Below are positions 20,276-31,670 of a stretch of DNA of 64,000 nt, piece after piece. The number at the start of each line of letters is the position of its first letter. Positions within the stretch are counted from its first letter, which is position 1. The notes under the pieces are model-generated. The model had not been told where the DNA came from and did not search any database. It worked only from the letters and a program-made list of their open reading frames with translations. Source of the DNA: Typha latifolia (Eukaryota > Streptophyta > Magnoliopsida > Poales > Typhaceae); NCBI GenBank assembly GCA_019914945.1, contig CM034103.1:434001-498000 (forward strand), in the 5' to 3' direction. Both the position numbers and the translations under genes were made by a program.

Positions 20276-23200
20276 TGTTGAAATTTATCTCAAATTCAGT
20301 TTTTCAGTAATTTTCAGCAATCTGTGCTAATTCGTTCGGACGGGCCTTGGGGCGTTCAAACGTCGTTTTCAGACAGACATTATTGATATAGGCATTTGAA
20401 TGGCCCATTCGCGTTCGAATACAAATATCAACCCGAGAGCAAACTGTGATGCAGGCGTTCAAACGCAAGGGAGCCAGTTTGGGCTCTGCAATATTTTCCC
20501 AGGCACGTTCGAATGCCCCGCGGAAAAACCCAACTTGAACCAGCCTTATAAATACTGAAGCGATTTTTAGGGTTTTTATGCTTAAGAGAACATTTATGAA
20601 GGTAAGCCACCATTATTGTAACACCCCAATTTAAAAAAAAAAATCCCGTGACGCACGCGCCGAGTGCGTGCGTCACAGGTGCCTGCCACCCCCCGTCCAC
20701 TCTTCTCCATCTTCTTCCCCTTCTCTTGCCGTGCACACTACCCTCCCCCCACCTCCTTTAATCCCCATCTTCCCCTCCCCGACCGCCCCATTTTCTCCTC
20801 CACCTCACTACCTCTCTCCCTCTCTCATGGGTTACCGACGTAGGAGTCGACGAAGCCGAGCGCGCGGATCGCGGTAAGCCTCAACCCCGTTAAAATTCAG
20901 TATTTAATTTCCCTCCATCTCGCCATCATCCTCGGCGATCGACGACCCCGCGTCCGGCCGTCGGTCCGAGAGCTCCGGGGAAGGGGCTCTCTGGACGGGC
21001 TTCAGGCCTTTGAGTTGGGAGGAGGGACCTCCATGGCCGCCGGCCATGGAGCTCGCCTCGCTGCCTCGTCGGCCACCCTGGCCACGGGGCGAGCTTCTCC
21101 CGCTCCCCTATGGGCGGGGAGGACGGGCGGTGGCTCCTCCGCGGCACGGGTTACGCCCGTCGAGCAGAGCCGCGCCCTACTCTTTTCCTCCCCTTGCTAT
21201 TCTTCCCTTCCCTCCCCGGCGTAGGTCGCGAGGTGCCGACCTGAGGGTGGGCTGCCGGCAGCGCCGAGCCTCCACTTCTCGCCCCTTCTGTCTTCCTCCC
21301 TCGAAGGAGATGGGGGGAGATGAGTGTTGGTGGGCTGCTGGCCGCAGCCCACCAACTTAGGCTTGGGTGGGCTATAGGCCGCAACCCACTTGGACTTGGA
21401 CTCGGGTGAGCTGCAGGCGCCAGCCCACTAACCCAAATGTTGGGTGGGCTGCAGACTGCATCCCACTAATCCAACCTTGGTGGGCTGTGGTTGGGCCCCC
21501 AGCCCACCTCAGCCCACTAAGGCCCTCTTGCCTATTGGGTTAGGTTTGAGCCTAATCCAATACCTCTAGCCTAGCCTATTTGGGGCCATTTGGACCCTAT
21601 AATCCCGTTTATTTATTTCCACATGATTTAATTAATCTAAACCCCTGACAATTTAGTATCATGTGAATTTTATGATAACATAGTACTCGCCCTAGGAGAC
21701 CATTGACTCACGTATATGCCAAACATAAATACTCTAATAAAATAATTAATTTTATTAGTTCGCTAATCTTACATATGGCTTTACTTGCGTGAATTAATAT
21801 GATTTACACCGCGTGAGGAGGATTTTGGGATTCCGGAGGAGCAGTCTAGCTGACGAGATTTAGTATACCGTAGAGAATCCCAGGCGAGTAGAGATATAAA
21901 AATCTAGAATAATGTAGTTACAGTCATTATACCTGTCATGACACTGTAGGAAATGTCGGTATTAATACATGCATTTAGTATACCATGTTATATCTTTATA
22001 TATGCAGTTATTGATAATTTGCTCATCATGATATTATGAGAATATTAATGTAGCATAAGCATTAGTGTGATGATGCTCTACATGTATCTTGTATGATATA
22101 CCCTTGTATATATATATATATATATATATATCGTTGTGAATATAGAATGTAACGATCATGATGACTATGACATACTTTATACACTCATAAACACTGCACC
22201 ACTTTCACCTATCATTAGTAGTCGGTTTCTGACTAGGCAGTACCCTTACTCACTCAGCCCAGGGTTTAGGGTAGAGTGTATTTTATATGACTATACTATT
22301 AGCGGCCTACACCTGAGGTCGGGAGCCTATGTGGCATTCAGATAGTTATACTGCATAGTCAGGACTAGATTATGGTGATAAAAGAACATGATTGTGAGGC
22401 GGGGATATAACTCTAGCGGTACCCAACGACGCAAGGTTAAGGCGTCTGTTGATGAGCCGAGGGCTCCCGATTCCTTCGCTGAGGGCGGTGATAATTTAGA
22501 GAGAGTGAGATATGGATCCTACTCGCTGGGCTGTAAGTTCACCACCTCTTAGTGGTATTATTTCAGAGCTAGAGGACATAGTTGTAGGTAGCGAGGAGTA
22601 GCTGCCTTTCTTTTTCAGTATGTCTATTAGTTGTATTAAGCCCCTACGAGGGCGTTATGGTTGATGATGTATTTTGGACTTTAGCATTGTATTTTGGATG
22701 TGTATTTAGAAGGCTTGTTGTGGCCTATGAAACTTGTATCCAGACTCTTATGGTTGAGTTTATTTATGGTGAATTTGTGTTGTTGTATGCCTTGTAAAAT
22801 TCTTGTACTAACAGGTCATGAGATGCATCGCGTGGGGGGAATTTATCCACGCGGTTTACACGTGTATTTGGAGGTCTGGATGTTTCAATTATATTGAGAG
22901 AAATTAGAGTTACTAAACTCTTTAAAATTAAGAGATTTGTATAGTGAAAAAGATTGCTCCGCCCGTGGATATAGACACATCGCCGAATCACGTAAATCTT
23001 GTCTCTCTCTCTATTGCTTCCATACTTGTGCTTATTTGTAATAGAGTGTCTAATACGTAATTAAAAATTCTCTCTCTCTCTCTCTCTCTCTCTCTATTTT
23101 CACTATTAGCACCATATGCTTCTATACTCCAACTACTCTAACGTAAATCTTGTCTCTCTCTCTCTATTGTCACTATTAGCACCATATTAGAGTTTTTTCT

Positions 23201-23474
23201 AAACTTGCTTAGTTTGCCATTACTATTCATTTGTAGTATTTGGGGGTGAAGGTTTGCTTTCATTTTTCTCACCGGCATTTTGCACAATAGATTTGAGAAA
23301 AAGATGTGGTGATTAAGTGTTTGAAAGACAAGTTTTATGCTTAAAGGAAAAAATTGGAAGGGAGAGCTACTATTGTTGAGAGAGTGATTAGAGATGAAGA
23401 AGCTTTTTGTATTTGGAGATTTGATTAGTGAATTAAAGTCTTGCTCCTCCAACCATTTTCCTTTTAGCACAACA
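20276..23474 (+). mobile_element. LTR of the 15.3 kb family, interrupted by a second solo LTR
   Basis: Starts TGTTGAA and ends TAGCACAACA, the same termini as the LTR at 15294-15880. It contains GCGTTCGAACG-type words, a TATA box CTTATAAATACTGAAGCG at about 20545 and a U5-like ATCACGTAAATCTTGTCTC. After removal of the 2,276 bases of nested LTR plus target duplication, about 920 bases remain, enlarged by CT repeats near 23070 and 23150. Flanking 5-mers (GATTT, GACTA) are only weakly alike. The right flank matches the 10.26 kb region but the left matches the 32.3 kb region, so recombination may have changed the flanks. Confidence 0.55.
20617..22887 (+). mobile_element. Solo LTR, 2.27 kb, TGTAACACCCC type (Gypsy, Tekay/Del-like)
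   Basis: Begins TGTAACACCCC and ends ATGTTTCA, with perfect 5-bp target duplications ATTAT at 20612-20616 and 22888-22892. The TGTAACACCCC start, the great length, a GC-rich first third (20640-21540, many TGGGCTG words) and a tail with CATCGCGTGGGGGG resemble LTRs of plant chromoviruses of the Tekay/Del group. No gag-pol or second LTR is present, hence a solo LTR. Open frames inside (such as 21010-21360) are GC-composition artefacts. Confidence 0.8.
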
Positions 23475-23589
23475 GACTATATTTTCCCTTGCTTAGGTTG
23501 GATTGTCATGTAATCCAAACTAATCTTACATGGCTCACATATATAACCTCCACTGGGAAATATCTATTATTACTTGTACACCTGCTTTC

Positions 23590-24510
23590 TACTTGGGTAT
23601 ATCAAGTTGTAGAGAGAAAGAGCTAGGTGAAATTTAAAATGACAACTTGAATTAAGGTCAACGGGCAGGGGTGGGGGATGAATGGGTTCCGAGTGTATTG
23701 ATTTGGGATAGGTGTAGGGGTGAATCGGTTGCCGATGCTTTAATTTCAAATGCTGCAAATCATGATATGTTCCCAGTGTATTGCTTTCGGATTTAATTGA
23801 AATCAGCAAAAAAAAAAAAAACAGTTGAACTACTTTGTAGTGGAATTGAATCTTAACGGAACTTGTCGAGAGAGGAGGACAATAATTATCCGGTGTTTAG
23901 ACATGCAGTTAGGTAACCTGGAGAGATCCACAGCATACTATAACCATGCATAGTAGTATCCTGAATTCATGGCATGACTAATATAGTGTATCTCTCTGCC
24001 AACAGCATAACTGATCAATCACCTTCTATAGTTCTCGATGATGTATGTCCTGCTGACTTTTACAAGGACGCAACTTATTCCAGCGAACTCTGGCCCAGCT
24101 TAATAATTAAGATGAAAAGCTCTGGTCCAATCTACATTTCATCTGTTCCTCCTGACCTTAAATGTACGTACTTCGGGAGTCGAGGAGGAGTGGACCTAGA
24201 ATTGTTTTTTTTTTTTCCCGACATTTAAGGACCTCACTTCCATTCAACTATACGACCTGAAGCATACAATCACATGATTGCTCCATCATCTAGCGTTCAT
24301 TAGTTGCAGATGACGAAGCAATCATGTGATTGCATGCTCCAAGTTGTCAAGTTTAATTTCTAGGTGAATTGGAAGAAACGTTCTTAGATATGCAATAATT
24401 TCTAGTGTTTAATTGGTGGATTCATGTGATCAGCCTAGTGGCACACTAACAGAATCGAACACCCGGGCAAAGTAAATTTAATTAACGTCAAATATTTTGC
24501 ATCTAAGCAC
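23590..24510 (+). repeat. Flank repeat R2, copy 2
   Basis: The uninterrupted partner of 14750-16090; see shared words there. It serves as the empty-site reference for the LTR insertion at 15294-15880. Confidence 0.7.
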
Positions 24511-24689
24511 ACATCTGCGAAATTCAAAACTAGACTTTAACTATTTATATTTGTAATAATTAGTGGTTGGATCTTTGATGATGCATATGATCAAACATGT
24601 GATGTCTTACTTCCCGTAATTGATTCTCATTTTCAATGATCTTAGAGGTCCATGTTTCTATCTTAGTGACCTTCGAGGCAAACATCACA

Positions 24690-25080
24690 TTTTCCTATCT
24701 TAATTTACGCTATCAAAATTATGATTAAGAAATAAGATTAGCTAGCCGCGTTCAACTGATAGACTTGAACTAAACAGTCTTACATATTTGAGGACCTCTC
24801 TTCCAATTCAATTAGACAACTTCATCAAGCATACAAATGCATGATGCTTAGGTCTGGGGTTCATTAGGTAGTAGTAGATGACAGAAAGCTATCATCTTAT
24901 ATGGCTAAAATAAGTTGGCAGGTCAATGGCAGACTGGAATTAAGATTCCGTACTTAGGACCATAATATGAAAAATAGCTCTTTCTTGCAAACAAAATGTC
25001 TTATGGATCTAAAATAAGTTGATAGCTCAAGAGGTACTTGTAGGTGACAAGGAGACTTGAAGAGAGGTTTTTAAATATGA
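24690..25080 (+). repeat. MITE end plus flank repeat R3, copy 2
   Basis: Positions 24690-24785 match the right arm of the 27.6 kb inverted repeat (GTTCAACTGATAGACTTGAA, then CTAAACAG). Positions 24840-25080 match R3 (GATGACAGAAAGCTATCATC and following). It leads into the promoter of the 25.4 kb DUF247 copy. Confidence 0.6.
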
Positions 25081-25352
25081 ATGGGATCAAATAGGTTCGT
25101 AACATAGTGCTAATCATTGAAAAGCGAATGAATAGCATCTATTATTTAGTTGGATTAGATGTGACGTACTTAAACACGTAATATATTGTAGGGTACACAT
25201 AAATTAAATTAATAGATCGTGCTAGTCATGGCTAGCGTCTTAGCAGAAACCATGAGCAATTTCGTGAGAAATATTTTCACGAGTAATTCTTTTTTTATTT
25301 GCACGAGTAGTTAACAAAAGCTTATAATTCTTCAACCACGTGCTGGACTTAC

Positions 25353-25358
25353 TATAAA
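25353..25358 (+). promoter_or_regulatory. TATA box of the 25.4 kb DUF247 copy
   Basis: TATAAA within TATAAAGAGGACGCTGC, 50 bases before the ATG. A G-box CACGTG lies at 25337, in AACCACGTGCTGG. Confidence 0.65.
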
Positions 25359-25402
25359 GAGGACGCTGCCCTTTCTTCCTTCGATATCATTACATTTAAA
25401 CC

Positions 25403-26706
25403 ATGGCGGAAATTCAAGAAGCAGTAGTAATAGACGTGGAAGCAGATTTGGTAGCTGAAACGAGAGAAAAGCTTGCGGCGTTACCAATGAGAGAGCACTT
25501 CACCTTCTCACGAGTCCCGAAGTGTATTCGCGAGAGAAACAAGAACCTGTACGAGCCAATGGTGATCTCCATTGGCCCGTACCACCACGGCAGAGAACAC
25601 CTCCAAGCCATGGAAAAGCAGAAGTTGCGGTATCTGCGGGACCTCTTGAATGATACCGCCACTGAAGCCAACTTAGAAGACTTGTTTGAAAAGATGAGAA
25701 CCTTGGAGGATAAAGCACGTAAATGCTACACCGAGCTCATCACCCTCACTCCCAATGAGTTCGTGAAGATGATGGTACTTGATGCCTGCTTCATCATCGC
25801 GTTGTCCTTGAAGTTGCAGCTCAGAGACAGCACCTGCTTCGATATGGGCTGGGGCTTAAATATTATACGTACGGACTTGCTCTTATTTGAAAACCAGATC
25901 CCCTTCTTCATAATCGATCAGTCGATCAGTTGTTCAAAGTTCTCAAAATCAGTGGCGACGTCATCGATATCCTAAGTACTAATCTGAAGTCGCAATCTCA
26001 TATACCTGGTATGAAAATGCATGATGACAAACGAAAACCTTCTCCCGTCGAGATCCATCACTTTCTCCATCTTTATTACTACTGGTTTGTGCCCGAAGCG
26101 GATTCGTCACCAAGCCAACCTAATGGTGAGAATCCTGATAAATCGACCAATGTAATCCCATGCGCTACCGCGCTCCAAGCTGCAGGTGTGAAATTCAGGA
26201 GGAAGATAGAACCTCGCCACATGTTCGACATAACATTCAAGAATGGCGTGATGGAGATCCCTTTTCTTCCTATGCACGACTCTACCAAGCCTATCTTCAC
26301 CAGCCTCATCGCCTTCGAGCAACATTCCAAACTCAATGGCCTGAGGTACATGACGAGCTTTTCCCTGCTCCTGGATTTGCTCATTGATAGTGAGAAGGAC
26401 ACAGAGATTCTCCAACAGAGCAAAATCATCCGCAATATACTGGGTAGCGGGGAAGAGGTGGCCGTCTTCTTCAACCAGCTCGGCCACTATGCTGCCGTCG
26501 ACCTAAAGGGGCATTACTTTGCTGAGTTGTTCAGACAAGTGAATCGCTATTGTGACACCAAGTGGCACAGCTATAGGGCAACATTGATGTGTGATTACTT
26601 CCGCAACCCATGGATGACCCTCTCATTACTGGCCGCCCTATTATTATTGCTTCTTACTTTCTTGCAGACCTTCTTTGCCTTATACGGCTACTTCCGTCCT
26701 CGCTAA
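25403..26706 (+). pseudogene. DUF247 copy D, frameshifted by an 8-bp tandem duplication
   Basis: ATG 25403 opens a normal DUF247 N-terminus (IGPYHHGREHLQAMEK, VLDACFII, ENQIPFFII). At 25914-25929 the octamer TCGATCAG occurs twice in tandem, which shifts the frame by two. The first frame ends at 25975, while the rest (IHHFLHLYYYW, FKNGVMEIP, ALLLLLLTFLQTFFALYGYF, stop at 26706) continues in another frame. With one octamer skipped, the frame runs unbroken for about 431 residues. Everything else, including promoter and membrane helix, looks intact, so the lesion is recent. It could also be a sequencing error or a polymorphic allele. Confidence 0.85.
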
Positions 26707-27060
26707 TGATTTCGTTTCGTTTCCTTGCATGCTTTCGAATCTTTAATTTGCTCGATGGTTTTTGGATTGTTCTGATCCTTTTTTTTTTTTTTTTGTGTCT
26801 TTTGAGTACAATAAGAATTAATTTTATGAAAGAGCTGTTGTTGGGTTACTTAATCGCTTTAATTCGTTTGGGTTCTGTTAGGATTGTCTGAATTCTTATT
26901 TGTATCCGTTGTGTAAACCGATGCAGGGTTGTATACTTCTTTTGTTTCCTAACAAAACTTGACCTACGGTCTTCCTTTGGACAAATTCCATGTTATCACT
27001 ACCCTACCACCATTACCACTCTTAACCGTTGAGGCCCTATTCTTCAAATCTTGTCCTCAT
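26707..27060 (+). other. 3' flank of copy D
   Basis: The start resembles the 3' flanks of copies B and C (TTCGTTTCCTTGC ... AATCTTTAATTTGCTC ... GGTTTTTGGATTGTTCTGATC). No gene is seen. Confidence 0.5.
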
Positions 27061-28545
27061 TTTTCTCATAAAAATCCAACTCTAAATATAAATCTCCACC
27101 ATCACCACCACATCACCTTCTAGACTACCGTGATCTCTAATCGTAGTGAACGAATCTGTGCTTAGACACATATTTAACATTAATTTAAATTATGTGTCCT
27201 GATCAGTTCGAACCTATTAGTTGCAAAGTCAGCTAGGTGATCATATGCATGCACAAAACTAGCTAGGAGTAATATTTAAGAACGTCTCTTCCAATTCAAT
27301 TGACAACTTGGAACAACCGTTCACATGATTTCTCTCGGTCATCTTCAACTACCCTTTCAAGTCTTCGAAAGTCAACTTAATTTGTAGCAATATAACATGA
27401 TTTCTCTCTGTCATCTACAACTACCTCTTGAACTATATATCAACTTATTTTAGATCCATAAGTACCGAACCTTACTTCCAGTCTGCCATTGACCTGAAAT
27501 TTATTTTAGCCATATAAGGGGATTGCTCTCTGTCATCTACTACGTAATAATGAACCCTAGGCCTAGGAGCATCTTGCAATTGTATGCTTGATCAAGTTGT
27601 CCAATTGAATTGGAAGAGAGGTCCTTAAATATGTAAGACTCTGTTTAGTTCGACTCTAGCAGTAAAACGCGGCCAGCTGACATCATTTTTTAACCATAAT
27701 TTGGTAGCTTAAATTTAGATAAGAAAATGTGATGTTTGATTGTGGACTAGAATAATAGTATAATAATTAAATTTAATGTGATATGAAAAAAGTGAAACTA
27801 TATTCGTTTTGGAGAGAAAATGAGGAAATATAGGAAAAATGGACTAAAATGTATTTTGATACTTCGACTTTAAAGTATATTAGTGTCAAAATATTATGAT
27901 CAAACACAAGTTTTTAAACGAGACAAACATCATATTTTCTTATCTTAATTTACGCTACCAAAATTATGGTTAAGAAATGAGATCAGCTGGCCGCGTTCAA
28001 CTGATAGACTCGAACTAAACAGAGTCTGACATATTTAAAGACCTCTCTTCCAATTCAATTAGACAACTTGATCAAGCATACAATCGCATGATGCTTAGGT
28101 CTAGGGTTCATTAGTAGTAGATGACAGAGAGCTATCATCTTATATGGCTAAAATAAGTTGGCAGGTCAATGGCAGACTGATTCGGTACTTAGGACCATAA
28201 TATTAAAAATAGCTCTTTCCTGCAAACAAAATGTCTTATGGATCTAAAATAAGTTGATAGTTAAAGAGGTACTTGTAGGTGACAAGGAGACTTGAAGGGG
28301 TAGTTGTGGATGACGAAGTAATCATGTGAACGGATGTTCCAAGTGGTCTAGTGACACGTTCTTAAATATAACTCCTAGTTTAATTTGGGCATGCATCTGA
28401 TCACCCTAGCTGACTTTGCAATTAATTAATAGGTTCGAACCGACAGGACACATAGTTTAAATTAATGTTAAATATGTGTCTAACTAAAATTCGTTCACTA
28501 CCGTTAGAGATCATGGTAGTCTTGAAGGTGATGTGGTGGTGCACT
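27061..28545. repeat. Large inverted repeat upstream of DUF247 copy E
   Basis: The left arm (about 27061-27760) and right arm (about 27930-28545) are inverted copies: CACCACATCACCTTCTAGAC / GTCTTGAAGGTGATGTGGTG at the outer ends, GCAAAGTCAGCTAGGTGATC / TGATCACCCTAGCTGACTTT further in, and GTTTAGTTCGACTCTAGCAG / CTGATAGACTCGAACTAAAC near the centre. The spacer is roughly 170 bases. Arms show indels and scattered mismatches. Outer parts are the R3 flank family; the inner parts are MITE-like. Confidence 0.8.
27640..28028. mobile_element. MITE-like element with long terminal inverted repeats
   Basis: The inner part of the palindrome, bounded by AGACTCTGTTTAGTTCGA and its inverse TCGAACTAAACAGAGTCT, with inverted repeats of about 130 bases around an AT-rich core. 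Related pieces at 13030-13290 and 24690-24785 show it is a family. The target duplication cannot be defined, because the surrounding flanks are themselves inverted copies. Confidence 0.55.
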
Positions 28546-28548
28546 TGA

Positions 28549-28550
<2 letters not shown>

Positions 28551-28592
<42 letters not shown>
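28551..28592. repeat. (AT)n microsatellite next to the copy E promoter
   Basis: A perfect AT run of about 42 bases that ends 28 bases before the TATA box of the next gene. Confidence 0.95.
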
Positions 28593-28596
<4 letters not shown>

Positions 28597-28619
28597 CTTC
28601 AACAGCGTGGTGGACTTAC

Positions 28620-28625
28620 TATAAA
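28620..28625 (+). promoter_or_regulatory. TATA box of DUF247 copy E
   Basis: TATAAA within TATAAAGAGGACGCTGC, 53 bases before the ATG; the same block as at 16255 and 25353. Confidence 0.65.
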
Positions 28626-28672
28626 GAGGACGCTGCGTGCCTCTTATTCCTTCGATATCACGCAATTAAACC

Positions 28673-29950
28673 ATGGCAGCAACAGAAATAGACGTGGGAG
28701 CTTTGGTAAGTTCTATGGGGGAAAGGCTTGAAGGCTTAACAAATAGCGAGCTCTATACCTTCTCCCGTGTCCCCGCCTATATTCGCGAGAGAAACAAGAA
28801 CCTCTATGAGCCAATGGTGATCGCCATTGGCCCGTACCACCATCACATAGGGCACCTCCAAACCACGGAAGAGCACAAGTGGCGGTACCTGCGGGACTTC
28901 CTGGCTCGGCCCACCACTACAGCCAGCTTGGAAATCTGCTTAAGAAAGATTAAATACTTGGAGCAAGAAGCACGACGATGCTACGGCGAGAGCTTCACAC
29001 TCACAAGCGATGAGTTCGTCGAGATGATGGTAGTTGATGCCTGCTTCATCATCGAGTTCTTCTCCAAGTGGAAAGAAAGATCCTGCAGGATCAGCAACAA
29101 TATGGGCTGGGGCTTGCAAATTTTACATTTGGACTTGCTCTTATAGGAAAACCAGATCCCCTTCTTTATAATAGAAGTACTATTTGGATTAGCTGCCGGC
29201 GGTGCTGTAATCTCACAACCATCCCTGACGGAGCTTATCCAATCTGCATATGGGAGCACTAGTTTATTAGAAGGACTGAACACGGCAGCGCCACAACCTG
29301 CCCAGATCCATCACTTGCTCCATCTTTATTACCACTGGTTTGTGCCTGCTGAGGAGCGGAACCAATTGGAGCTCGAGAGACCTCGTCAACGGAATTTATT
29401 TATTCCATCAGCTACCGAGCTCAGCGAGGCAGGTGTGACCTTCACGAAGAAGGATTTGCCTGGCCATAAGCTCGACATAACATTCCGGAATGGCGAGATG
29501 GAAATCCCTTTTATTCAGATCGGCGACTTTATCAAGCCTATCCTCACCAACCTCGTCGCCTTCGAGCAATCCATATCGGATGGCCCGAGGAAAATAACGA
29601 GCTTCTCGCTGCTCATGGATTCGCTCATTAATACTGAGAAGGACGTAGCTATTCTCCAACAGTGCTGCATCATCAGCAATTTGCTGGGTAGCGGTGAGGA
29701 GGTGGCCCTCTTCTTCAACCAGCTCGGCCAGTATGCTACCATCTCAAGGAACCATTACTTCGCTGAGATGTTCAAAGAAGTGAATCACTATTGTGACTCC
29801 ACATGGCACAGACATAGGGCAAAACTGAAGCATGATTACTTCAGCAGTCCATGGTCGATCCTCTCGTTAGTGGCCGCTCTCATATTATTGGCTCTTACTT
29901 TCTTGCAGACCTTCTTTGCCTTCTACTCCTACTTCCGTCCTCGTAATTGA
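28673..29950 (+). pseudogene. DUF247 copy E with one internal TAG codon
   Basis: ATG 28673 (AAACCATGG) starts a reading frame that runs to TGA 29950 (425 codons) with a single break: TAG at 29144-29146. Copies A-C have TTG (Leu of LLLENQIPFF) there, so one T-to-A change explains it. Motifs before (IGPYHHHIGHL, VVDACFIIEFF) and after it (ENQIPFFII, HHLLHLYYHW, FRNGEMEIP, ALILLALTFLQTFFAFYSYF) are intact. If not read through, only 157 residues are made, without the membrane helix. The first GPYHHG motif is altered to GPYHHHIG. It may be a fresh pseudogene or a null allele; the stop context TAG-G is not a known strong readthrough signal. Confidence 0.85.
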
Positions 29951-31670
29951 TTTCACGGAATCCTCTCGTCACTTTCTAGCGGACCTTCTTTGCCATCTAC
30001 CCCTTGATTTCGCTTTGCTTCCTTGCGTGGTTTCGAATCTTTAGTTTTCTCAATAATTCTCGATTGATCTGATGCGCTTCTTGTTTCTTGTTTCTTTTTT
30101 CTTTTATTTTTTGGTCCTCTTGAGTGATAATTGCTTATTAAGTCTTATTGGGTTTGTCTGAATTCTTATTTGTATCTGTTGCATAGACAGACATATGCAG
30201 GGTTGTGTACTCCTTTCGTTTCGTAATAAAACTTGACCTACTGTCTTTCTTTTAAAAACTTTTTTATATTCTAATACTTCTGGCAGCCATGATGATTTTG
30301 ACTTCTCAAGAAGAGTTCTGTCCCAAATAGTAGATCGGTGCTCCTCCTCTTAGTCATACTATTTTGGAGATCTCCAAATTGGAAGGATCCGATCTCCTTA
30401 CTAAACAAGGAAAAAAAAAATCTCAAGTTTATCTCTGACGGCATCGCCAAATTCCTTCTAGTTTAGGTGTGCTTAAAACTATCTATCTGTCTATATATAT
30501 ATATATATATATATATACCACTTAACTAAAAAAATCCGACACTAGCACCACCTAAATTATAATTGAAAATAAAAAAAAGGACATTTTATTAGAATGTCAG
30601 TGAGGCATTTTGACGAAAATTGTTCACGTGTTTAGACCATTTTTTTTTTGTTGGCAATTCATGGCACTGCTGCCCTAATTCCTTATTTTAATAAGAATTA
30701 GTTGACTAAAATTTCCTTCAGATAAGTACATGTCCAGTCAAATTGTTCACAAACTCTCGCTAAATAAAAAGTAATATGGGAATATAGTAATTGTTGGTCA
30801 ATAAGTAATCACATTACAAATCAATGCCACATAATTATGGGTAAAAAAGTTTTTTGACTGGCTGGTTTCAAGGAGTCTTTATAATTTTAATTTTCTATAG
30901 TTTAGGGGATGTTAGTGTCTTAGTTCATGGGATAAGTATGTTATTACGTTATTATTAGGGTGTTCGATGTCATTTAATCTAATATCTTTTTAGCCACCCG
31001 AAAATGATATATCATATGCTAATTCCTAAATACGGACGTCACGTCATATATGAAGGTTATACGTTCCGAGATCATAAACTCAGGATGCTGCCAATCTTAC
31101 TTCCGAAGCTTCTATAAATATTTCTGTAATCACAAGGGTCAATAGCGACTTTGTACTTATTGGAAGTATTGACTTTTGATGAAATATAAGAATGAAAGTT
31201 ATGCAAGTTACCTCTTTCCCTGTAACAAATGGAAGAAGAAGAAGAAGAAGAAGAAGAAGAAGAAGAAGAAGAAGAAAAGCTCTGACCTAAACCTCGGCAG
31301 GTGGTGTTGGTTTTCGTATCGGGCCAAATTCTGAGCCCGATCAATCTTGGTTTTTGGGCCTATCTAGGGAGGTCATCTAAACTATCTATTTGGGCTCCCC
31401 TTAGAGAAAGCCTAACTATGATACTTAGACGATCCATATTATGATAACATATTAGTACAAATTCACAAATTAGTTGGTAAAATTAATAACCGTCTTTTTA
31501 ATGGGATATTGCTCAGTTGATTTAAAAGGGGCTCTATCTTAATTTGAACTCCTAGCCTTTTCAATAGAGAACCGAATTTCTCAACCTCTGAGATATAAGT
31601 CAATAAAATAGACGATATTAAAGGTAATTGTTTCGACGTGATATTAGAACAAGGAGCTCTATCTTAATTA
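29951..31670. other. AT-rich intergenic DNA with (GAA)n
   Basis: After the 3' flank of copy E (a second, partial TTTGCCATCTACCCC tail at about 29985 hints at a duplicated gene end) no gene is seen. A (GAA)n run covers about 31231-31276, and TA runs lie near 30495-30519. The ORF called across the GAA run is a repeat artefact. Confidence 0.5.

Noticed and set aside
21010..21360. GC-rich open frames within 20.6-21.4 kb
   Set aside because: They lie inside a solo LTR with defined ends and target duplication; several frames are open at once because of GC bias.
31072..31344. Serine-rich minus-strand frame
   Set aside because: It is the translation of a (GAA)n microsatellite.
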